Positions 33,223 through 41,215 of a stretch of 41,215 nucleotides of DNA are shown one piece after another. Origin of the DNA: Myxococcales bacterium (GTDB lineage Bacteria; Myxococcota_A; Polyangia; Palsa-1104); contig JAQBQH010000216.1 of the NCBI GenBank assembly GCA_028287105.1, positions 1 through 41,215 on the forward strand. Direction: 5' to 3'. Both the position numbers and the translations under genes were made by a program. How positions within the stretch are numbered: the first letter of the stretch is position 1; each line of letters opens with the position of its first letter. The notes under the pieces were generated by a model. The model saw only the letters and a list, made by a program, of their open reading frames with translations, was not told the DNA's origin and made no database searches.

Positions 33223-33711
33223 GTGTCCGCCTTGCGCGCCTCCTCACTGCTGCTGCTGGTCCTGACCGCCGGCTGCACCTCGTCGTCGCTCGATTTCGTC
33301 GAGGTGCACGGCCGCTTCGCCGACGGCAACGTCATCGACGGCAGGACCGTTCCGAACGTCGGCGTCGTGCCGAGCCTGCAGCCGCAGGTCGGCATCGTCA
33401 TGGCCGTGGGCGCACCGATCAACGGGCCCGAGGACTTCCGCGGCGTGCGCCTCGAGTGGGTGCAGACCGCGGTCGCCGTCGGTGGCAGCTATCCGTCGTC
33501 GCCCGACGGGCCGGTCCTCTTCTACGTCGTGGGTGCGCCCCCCGACGGCGGCGCCGTGGATACGATCTCCTCGGTGGTCAACGGCGGCACCATCACCTTC
33601 ACCGGCATTGCAAAATCCACGACCGGCACGTTCTCGGGCCTGGTGCTGTCGCGCGGCGGCCAGACCCTTCTCACGATAGACTCCGGCGCGTTCCAGGCGA
33701 CACAACCCTGA
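33223..33711 (+). CDS. Small lipoprotein of unknown function
   Basis: About 162 residues from the GTG at 33223, which gives a compact lipoprotein signal with LLVLTAGC. Longer forms starting at ATG 33163 or 33178 would put an odd basic segment before the signal, and 33163 would overlap the divergent M15 gene's start. The mature part is strand-rich (RLEWVQTAVAVGG, VLFYVVGAPPDGG, GTFSGLVLSRGG) with no recognised motif. It is followed by a one-base overlap (TGATG) with the metallo-hydrolase gene, so the two are cotranscribed. Confidence 0.75.
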   Translation: MSALRASSLLLLVLTAGCTSSSLDFVEVHGRFADGNVIDGRTVPNVGVVPSLQPQVGIVMAVGAPINGPEDFRGVRLEWVQTAVAVGGSYPSSPDGPVLFYVVGAPPDGGAVDTISSVVNGGTITFTGIAKSTTGTFSGLVLSRGGQTLLTIDSGAFQATQP

Positions 33712-34361
33712 TGATGCTTCTCGAGACATTTCCCGTCGGCTCGTTCCAGTGTAACTGCTCGATCCTCGCCTGCCCCGAGACCAAGGAGGCGGTCGTGGTC
33801 GATCCGGGCGGCGAGCATCAGCGCATCCTCGAGATCGTGCGCCATCACGGTCTGACGGTGAAGTGGATCATCCACACGCACGCGCACCTCGATCACATCT
33901 ACGAGACGCGTGACGTAAAGGAGCAGGCGGGCGGCACCATCGCGCTGCACAAGGCCGACAGCTTCTTGTACGACGGCTTCGCCATGCAGGCGGCGATGTT
34001 CGGCTGGCAAACGCGGCCGGTGTTGCCGGTCGAGCATTGGCTCACCGACGGGGAGAAGCTGACCTTCGGGACGCGCGCCGCGGAGGTCATCCACACGCCG
34101 GGCCACACGCCGGGGAGCTGCTGCTTCAACGTCGCGTCGCCGGGCAGCGGCGACAAGGCCGTGCTGCTGGCGGGCGACACGCTGTTCAAGCGCTCGATCG
34201 GCCGCACCGATCTGCCGGGCGGCGACTTTCCGACGATCGAGAAATCCATCCAGCACAAGATCTACACGCTCGATCCGGACACCTCGGTCATCCCCGGCCA
34301 CGGACCGCGCACCACCGTCGGCGACGAAGCGCGCCACAACCCGTTCGTGCAGGCCGGCTGA
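33711..34361 (+). CDS. Metallo-beta-lactamase-fold hydrolase (glyoxalase II-like)
   Basis: A 216-residue cytoplasmic hydrolase of the MBL fold. The dinuclear metal site HTHAHLDH is near residue 55-62. HTPGHTPGSCC carries the third His, AGDTLFKRSIGRTD the bridging Asp, and IPGHGPRT the last His. This set is that of small glyoxalase II-like (YcbL-type) thioesterases, which cleave glutathione or related thioesters; the true substrate is unknown. ATG 33711 overlaps the upstream stop by one base; a second ATG follows directly. The next gene starts 14 bases after its stop. Confidence 0.93.
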   Translation: MMLLETFPVGSFQCNCSILACPETKEAVVVDPGGEHQRILEIVRHHGLTVKWIIHTHAHLDHIYETRDVKEQAGGTIALHKADSFLYDGFAMQAAMFGWQTRPVLPVEHWLTDGEKLTFGTRAAEVIHTPGHTPGSCCFNVASPGSGDKAVLLAGDTLFKRSIGRTDLPGGDFPTIEKSIQHKIYTLDPDTSVIPGHGPRTTVGDEARHNPFVQAG

Positions 34362-34375
34362 GAGGCGACCACGCG

Positions 34376-35365
34376 ATGATCCGCTACCCCGAACGCATTC
34401 GTCGCGCGCGGCTGCCGACGCCCGTCGAGCCGGCGCGCCGCTTGTCACAGAAGCTCGGCGTCGAGCTCATCATCAAGCGCGACGATCTCACCGGCGCCGC
34501 GCTCTCCGGCAACAAGATCCGCAAGCTCGAGTTCCTGTTCGCCGAGGCGGCCGCGCAAGGCGCCGACACCGTGATCACCTGCGGCGGCGAGCAGTCGAAC
34601 CACTGTCGCGCCACCGCCGTCGCCGCCGCCGAGCTGGGGCTGCGCTCGTACCTCCTTCTGCGCACCGACAACCCGAAGGAGCCGCCCGCGTCCGAGGCCA
34701 ACATCCTGCTCGATCGGCTCGTCGGTGCCGAGGTGCGCTGGGTCAGCCGCGACGAGTACAAGCGGCGCGCGACGCTGTTCGTCGAGATCCAGGGGCAGCT
34801 CCTGGCGCAACGGCGCAAGGCCTACGTCATCCCCGAGGGCGGCTCCAACGCGCTCGGCGCCTGGGGCTACATCGGCTGCGTTCAGGAGCTCAAGGAAGAG
34901 CTCGGCGACGGGCCGCTCACCATCGTGTACGCCGCCGGCTCGGGCGGCACCGGCGCCGGGATCATCCTCGGCATCAAGCTGCTCAATCTGCCCTGGCGCG
35001 CCGTCGGCGTGAACGTGTGCGACGACAAGGAGTACTTCGTCTCCGCCATCGGCGAGATCATCGAGCAGGCGATCCAGCGCTGGCTCTTGCCGATCGAGTT
35101 CGATCGCGAAGAGATCGAGATCCTCGACGGCTACGTCGGCCTCGGCTACGCGAAGTCGCGCCCCGAGGAGCTCGCCACGCTGCGCGACGTCGCGCGCGCC
35201 GAGGGGCTCATCCTCGACCCGGTCTACACCGGCAAGGCGTTCCACGCCATGACGCAGGAGCTGACGAAGAACAGGGGCGCGTTCGGCGAGCGCATCTGCT
35301 TCATCCACACCGGCGGCATCTACGGCCTGTTCCCCAAGGCGAAAGAGCTAGAACCGCTTCTATGA
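34376..35365 (+). CDS. PLP enzyme, D-cysteine desulfhydrase/ACC deaminase family
   Basis: A 329-residue fold-type II pyridoxal-phosphate enzyme. The PLP lysine lies in LSGNKIRKLEF near residue 45. GGEQSNHCRATAVAA is the substrate/phosphate segment, YVIPEGGSNALGAWGY and YAAGSGGTGAG the cofactor-phosphate glycine loop, and DPVYTGKAFHAM and FIHTGGIYGLF the C-terminal signatures. Family members degrade D-cysteine to pyruvate, H2S and ammonia or deaminate ACC; sequence alone does not separate these, though GGEQSNH and GSGGTGAG fit desulfhydrases at least as well. The ATG has GAGAGG about 10 bases upstream. Its stop overlaps the transporter start (ATGA), so they are coupled. Confidence 0.92.
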   Translation: MIRYPERIRRARLPTPVEPARRLSQKLGVELIIKRDDLTGAALSGNKIRKLEFLFAEAAAQGADTVITCGGEQSNHCRATAVAAAELGLRSYLLLRTDNPKEPPASEANILLDRLVGAEVRWVSRDEYKRRATLFVEIQGQLLAQRRKAYVIPEGGSNALGAWGYIGCVQELKEELGDGPLTIVYAAGSGGTGAGIILGIKLLNLPWRAVGVNVCDDKEYFVSAIGEIIEQAIQRWLLPIEFDREEIEILDGYVGLGYAKSRPEELATLRDVARAEGLILDPVYTGKAFHAMTQELTKNRGAFGERICFIHTGGIYGLFPKAKELEPLL

Positions 35366-36261
35366 CCGGCGCGCTGGCGTCGCTGGCGTCGGCCGCGCTG
35401 TGGGCCTTCGCGTCGACGCGCTATGCGCTGGCGTCGCGCACGCTCGGCTCGGCGCGCACGAACCTGGCGCGTGCGACCACCGTCATGCCGCTGTTCGCGG
35501 TGGCGACGCTGGTGACGACGGGCGGCCATCCGCTGCACGACATCACGTCGACGCGCGCGGCCTGGCTGTTCATGTCGGTCGTGTGCGCCTACGCGTTCGC
35601 CGACAACGTCTTCTTCGCGGCGGCGCGGCGGGTCGGCATCACGACGGCGCTCGCCATCGCCTCGTCGTATCCGCTGTGGTCGGCCGTCGCGGGGGCGCTC
35701 TGGCGCGGCGAGCGCTTCGGCCTCGCGCGCGCCGGCGGCACCGTGCTGTGCGTCGGCGGGGTCATCGCGCTCATCGTGTTGGCGCCGCAAGCGGCCGGCG
35801 AGCACGCACACGCGGGGTCGAACCGGCGCGAGGCCAGGGAGGGCATCGCGCTGGCGCTGCTGACGTCGATCTTGTGGGCGGGCAACACCGTCGCCGTGAA
35901 GATGGGCGGGACCGGCCTCGACCCCTGGCACGCCAACCTCATCCGCTTCTGCTTCGCCTGGCCGATCCTCGCCGCCACGTCGCTGGCGACCAGGCGCCCG
36001 ACGGCCGACGATGGCGAAGCGCGCGCGACCTACAAGGCGCTCATTCCGGTGTCGCTCGCCGAGGCGTGCGTCGGCTCGTCGCTGTTCGTGTACGGGCTCG
36101 CGCACACCGACCTGGCGGTGGGCGCCACGCTCTCGTCGCTGGCGCCGCTCATGTCGGTGCCGTTCGCGCTCTTCTATCGCGAGGAGCGCTGGAGCCTGCC
36201 GCGCTTCATGGCCGTCTTCGCGACGGTGGCGGGGATCGTCGTCCTCGTCACCGGCGCCTGA
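35362..36261 (+). CDS. EamA/DMT-family transporter
   Basis: A 299-residue inner-membrane protein with about ten hydrophobic helices in two homologous halves, each an EamA domain (~1-130 and ~155-299). Recognisable pieces are LASAALWAFASTRYAL at the start, LTSILWAGNTVAVKMGG at the start of the second half, and SLAPLMSVPFALFYREERW near the end. Such proteins export metabolites or amino acids; the substrate is unknown. Coupling to the D-cysteine desulfhydrase-type gene by a four-base overlap hints at an amino-acid-related substrate (inference). Confidence 0.92.
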   Translation: MTGALASLASAALWAFASTRYALASRTLGSARTNLARATTVMPLFAVATLVTTGGHPLHDITSTRAAWLFMSVVCAYAFADNVFFAAARRVGITTALAIASSYPLWSAVAGALWRGERFGLARAGGTVLCVGGVIALIVLAPQAAGEHAHAGSNRREAREGIALALLTSILWAGNTVAVKMGGTGLDPWHANLIRFCFAWPILAATSLATRRPTADDGEARATYKALIPVSLAEACVGSSLFVYGLAHTDLAVGATLSSLAPLMSVPFALFYREERWSLPRFMAVFATVAGIVVLVTGA

Positions 36262-36283
36262 GCCGCGCGTCGCTGCGTCGACG

Positions 36284-36925
36284 CTACTTCGGCGGCGCCA
36301 GGATGTGCGTCCCGGCCGGCGGCGCGAACTTGAACTTGCCGTCGTCGACACCCTTGTTCTGCTGCACCTCGACGAAGCTCAGCTTGTTGGTCCCGCCCTG
36401 CTGATCGTAGATGATCGTCTGCTTGACCATCCCCGACTTGCCATCGACGACGAAGACCAGATAGCGATACGCCGCCGTCCCGACCTTGGGCACCATCTTG
36501 AGCGCCAGGTCATCGGCGGCGAGCCCGTCGAGCTTGGTCAGGCTGGCGTCGAACTCCTTGTCGAGCTTGCCCTCGCCCAACAGGAACGAGACCTGCGCGG
36601 GCAGCGAGTTGTTCTTCAGGTCCTGCTTGTAGGCCTGCTCGTCTTCCGGCTCGTAGACCCACAACGTTGCGCCATCCGACACCATCAGCTTCTTCTCGGG
36701 CGTGGCGTAGTCCCAGCGCATCTTGCCCGGCTTCTTGAGCCACACCTCACCCGCCGCCTTGGATGGCGCACGCGAGGGTGACTGCATCTGCTGCTCGAAG
36801 CGGGCGCGCAGATCTTTGGTCGCGTCGTAATACTTCTGCACTTTGGCGACGAGCGTCGCCGCCGGGTCGGGCTTCTGCGCGTGGGCGATACCGAGGAGCG
36901 GGAGAAGGAGCGCGATCGTTCGCAT
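36284..36925 (-). CDS. lolA: Outer-membrane lipoprotein carrier protein LolA
   Basis: A 213-residue periplasmic chaperone that carries lipoproteins from the inner-membrane LolCDE complex to the outer membrane. A signal peptide (~1-16, LLPLLGIAHA) is followed by the LolA half-barrel: LRARFEQQMQSPS, GEVWLKKPGKMRWDY (the conserved PGxxRW-type motif) and DGATLWVYEPEDEQAY. TNKLSFVEVQQNKGVDDGKFKF comes near the end. The length fits. A -10-like TATACT lies just before the ATG, without a convincing -35. It converges with the EamA gene (22 bases) and is divergent to the small ORF at 36976. Confidence 0.93.
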   Translation of the reverse strand: MRTIALLLPLLGIAHAQKPDPAATLVAKVQKYYDATKDLRARFEQQMQSPSRAPSKAAGEVWLKKPGKMRWDYATPEKKLMVSDGATLWVYEPEDEQAYKQDLKNNSLPAQVSFLLGEGKLDKEFDASLTKLDGLAADDLALKMVPKVGTAAYRYLVFVVDGKSGMVKQTIIYDQQGGTNKLSFVEVQQNKGVDDGKFKFAPPAGTHILAPPK

Positions 36926-36975
36926 CTTGAGAGTATAGACGGAGCCGCGGTCCGAATATTGCGATAGCTGATTGC

Positions 36976-37173
36976 ATGGATCGTTTGACGGCGCTGCTGC
37001 TGCGGCTGACTCCGGACGAACGGATCGCGCTGTCCCGCGAGGTCGCCAAGCGCGTCCAATCGTCGGACGATGACGACGTCGTCGCCGCCTGGCGCGACGT
37101 CCTCGAGCGCCGCTTCGCCGAGCCCGAGAGCCAGCTGCCGCTCTTCGACGGCGACCGGCGCCCGCACGGCTGA
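36976..37173 (+). CDS. Small hypothetical protein
   Basis: A 65-residue acidic, helical, soluble protein that I do not recognise (MDRLTALLLRLTPDERIALSREV..., with a run of four Asp near residue 32). There is no signal peptide and no clear ribosome-binding site. The amino-acid composition is balanced and the ORF fills the gap between lolA and ftsK, which speaks for a real gene; the short length leaves doubt. Confidence 0.5.
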   Translation: MDRLTALLLRLTPDERIALSREVAKRVQSSDDDDVVAAWRDVLERRFAEPESQLPLFDGDRRPHG

Positions 37174-37187
37174 GGGGTCGAGTAGCG

Positions 37188-39764
<2,577 letters not shown>

Positions 39765-39772
39765 GATGTAGG

Positions 39773-39801
39773 ATATTCAACTACGTCTACCCACCTGTCA
39801 A
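39773..39801 (-). promoter_or_regulatory. Predicted ftsK promoter, possibly leaderless
   Basis: A consensus -35 TTGACA (39801-39796) is followed after 17 bases by the weak -10 GAATAT (39778-39773); TATCCT (39775-39770) is another option. Either start point would fall within a few bases of the ftsK ATG at 39764, which has no ribosome-binding site. That would fit a leaderless or near-leaderless mRNA. Confidence 0.35.
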
Positions 39802-39832
39802 TTTTTCGCGGCTCGGTTCAAGCTAAGATGCC

Positions 39833-40681
39833 GTGTCGCTTCGACTCTCGGTCCTTGCCCTCCTCTGTGTCTCCGGCTGCGGCGTGTCGCAGTCCGAGTA
39901 CAACGCGCGTCTGACCGACTTCGAGAAGTGTCAGGCGGAGCTCGGTCACAACCAGGTGGAGCTCGGCGCGGCGCAGGCGCGGCTCGAGGACAAGCGCCAC
40001 GATCTGGAGCAGCGCGACGAGCAGATCACCAAGCTCGAGTCCGACGCCCGCAGCCTCGCGCGCAACCTGACCGCCACGCAGCGCGAGATGGATGCGCTGC
40101 GCCGCGCGCACGCCATGTCGGAGCAGCGCAACGAGGTCTACCGCACGCTCGTCGCGCGATTGCGCGACGCGATCGGCGCCGGCACGCTCGCGGTCGAGGT
40201 GCGCAAGGGCAAGATGATCGTCAAGCTCGGCGACGCCATCCTCTTCGACGCCGGGCAGGCGACACTCAAGTCGGCCGGCATGGTCGCCTTGCGGCAGGTC
40301 GCGCAGGCCTTGAAGGAAATACCGGATCGCGACTTCCTCGTCGCGGGCCACACCGACAATCGGCCGATCAAGAACTCGCCCTACGCGTCGAACTGGGAGC
40401 TGTCGACGGCGCGCGCGGTCACCGTGGTGCGCTATCTCCAGGCCGAAGGGCTCGACCCGCGCCATCTGGCCGCCGCCGGCTACTCCGAGTTCGACACGGT
40501 GGCCGACAACGATTCGCCCGAGACGCGGGCGCAGAACCGGCGCATCGAAGTGGTGGTGATGCCGCGCATCGACGAGCTGCCGGGGATCGACGTCAGCGAG
40601 CCGGCGTCATCGCCGCAGGCGGCCGAACCAGCGCCACCAGCCACAGGCTCGCCAACGCCGCCAGCGACGCCGATACCGTGA
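39833..40681 (+). CDS. OmpA-family lipoprotein with coiled coil
   Basis: A 282-residue outer-membrane-anchored protein. The GTG start gives a lipoprotein signal ending ALLCVSGC (Cys16). A coiled coil (~25-110: QAELGHNQVELGAAQARLEDK) comes next, then an OmpA/MotB-type peptidoglycan-binding domain (~115-235) with LFDAGQATLKSAG, GHTDNRPIKNSPYASNWELSTARA and GYSEFDTVADNDSPETRAQNRRIEV. These include the residues contacting diaminopimelate. The Pro/Ala-rich tail overlaps the convergent MFS gene by 89 bases. It probably ties the outer membrane to the cell wall. It diverges from ftsK across 68 bases. Confidence 0.92.
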   Translation: MSLRLSVLALLCVSGCGVSQSEYNARLTDFEKCQAELGHNQVELGAAQARLEDKRHDLEQRDEQITKLESDARSLARNLTATQREMDALRRAHAMSEQRNEVYRTLVARLRDAIGAGTLAVEVRKGKMIVKLGDAILFDAGQATLKSAGMVALRQVAQALKEIPDRDFLVAGHTDNRPIKNSPYASNWELSTARAVTVVRYLQAEGLDPRHLAAAGYSEFDTVADNDSPETRAQNRRIEVVVMPRIDELPGIDVSEPASSPQAAEPAPPATGSPTPPATPIP

Positions 40682-41215
40682 ACGCGACGCGCGCGCCGTA
40701 GCGATCGGCGAGCGCCCCGAACGCCAGCGACGCCGGCAGCGCGGTCAGCCCGACGACGGCGTTGAAGTAACCGAAGGCGCGACCGCGCGCGCGCGGCGAG
40801 ACCAGGTCGGCCACCAGCGCCTTTTCGCTGCCCTCGACGAGCGAGTAGTAGAGCCCGTAGACGACGAAGAGCGCCCAGATCTGCCACGACTGCGACGCGT
40901 AGCCGAAGGCCAGATAGACGACGGCGTAGAGGAGCCAGCCGGAGACGATGACGCGGCGGCGGCCGAGCCGATCCGACAGCGCGCCGCCCCAGGTCGAGAG
41001 CGCCGCCTTGGTGCCGTTGTGCGCCATCCACAACATGGGGATCCATTTGATGGCGACGCCGCACTGCTGCGCGCGCAAGAGGAGGAATGCGTCGGACGAA
41101 TTGCCGAGACCGAAGAGCGCGACCGCGACGAAGTAGCGGCCCAGCGACGGATGCAGCGGAGCGTCCGCCTGCGTCGTGAGCTTCGCGGCGCTGGCGTCGA
41201 CGGGGCGCGGCGTCT
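40593..41215 (-). CDS. MFS transporter, N-terminus beyond the window
   Basis: An open minus-strand frame runs from the right edge to a stop at 40593, giving ~207 residues of the C-terminal half of a major facilitator. Hydrophobic helices are obvious (YFVAVALFGLGNSSDAFLLL, VIVSGWLLYAVVYLAFG, IWALFVVYGLYYSLVEG). The cytoplasmic-loop signature GALSDRLGRRRVI follows the second visible helix. FGYFNAVVGLTALPASLAFGALADRYG and a final helix end the protein. The substrate cannot be told. Its 3' end overlaps the convergent OmpA gene by 89 bases. Confidence 0.88.
   Translation of the reverse strand, partial: TPRPVDASAAKLTTQADAPLHPSLGRYFVAVALFGLGNSSDAFLLLRAQQCGVAIKWIPMLWMAHNGTKAALSTWGGALSDRLGRRRVIVSGWLLYAVVYLAFGYASQSWQIWALFVVYGLYYSLVEGSEKALVADLVSPRARGRAFGYFNAVVGLTALPASLAFGALADRYGARVAFTVSASLAALASLWLVALVRPPAAMTPAR

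Overview
The window is a gene-dense, high-GC stretch of a Gram-negative chromosome, most likely from a Myxococcota (deltaproteobacterial) bacterium. This is inferred from the gene content: a complete type IV pilus alignment/secretin operon, a membrane Ser/Thr kinase with an HRDVSPQN catalytic loop, many lipoproteins with short Asp/Gly/Ser linkers and Cys-rich modules, a Roadblock/LC7 protein, an FHA-GGDEF protein, and LolA/OmpA outer-membrane genes. No rRNA, tRNA, CRISPR array, insertion sequence or prophage gene was seen. No gene-free stretch exceeds about 270 bases.

Bases 1-15,120 (minus strand) form a nearly gapless series that reads pilM-pilN-pilO-pilP-pilQ-aroC-aroK-aroB-lipoprotein-roadblock-aroQ-accB-accC-TPR protein. 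It joins type IV pilus assembly to the shikimate pathway and to fatty-acid initiation. The pilMNOPQ-aro order also occurs in gammaproteobacteria (pilMNOPQ-aroK-aroB). The secretin PilQ is about 1,420 residues long because an uninterrupted coiled-coil-like segment of about 645 residues lies between its two AMIN-like domains. A small XRE-type regulator precedes pilM. An orphan NtrC-type sigma-54 activator lies upstream of that, with a variant GAFTGA loop (GSFTDA).

Bases 16,700-22,860 hold mostly plus-strand housekeeping and accessory genes: a von Willebrand factor A lipoprotein behind a pair of palindromic direct repeats, a strong terminator, an FHA-GGEEF protein (minus strand), an alpha/beta hydrolase, glycerol kinase and an ECF-like sigma factor without a recognisable anti-sigma partner.

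Bases 22,866-33,164 (minus strand) are nine tightly packed envelope genes. In order of transcription they are an M15/DUF882-type putative peptidase, a lamin-tail-domain lipoprotein, a TPR membrane protein, a LivK-like ligand-binding lipoprotein, a PEGA-domain Ser/Thr kinase, a Cys-rich lipoprotein, a class A penicillin-binding protein, a second Cys-rich lipoprotein and a glycine-rich lipoprotein. This looks like a receptor-kinase-peptidoglycan synthase cassette and is the best candidate for an undescribed system here.

Bases 33,200-41,215 carry a small lipoprotein, a metallo-beta-lactamase-fold hydrolase, a PLP enzyme of the D-cysteine desulfhydrase/ACC deaminase family, an EamA-type transporter, lolA (minus), a small unknown ORF, ftsK (minus), an OmpA-family lipoprotein, and an MFS transporter (minus) cut by the window's right edge.
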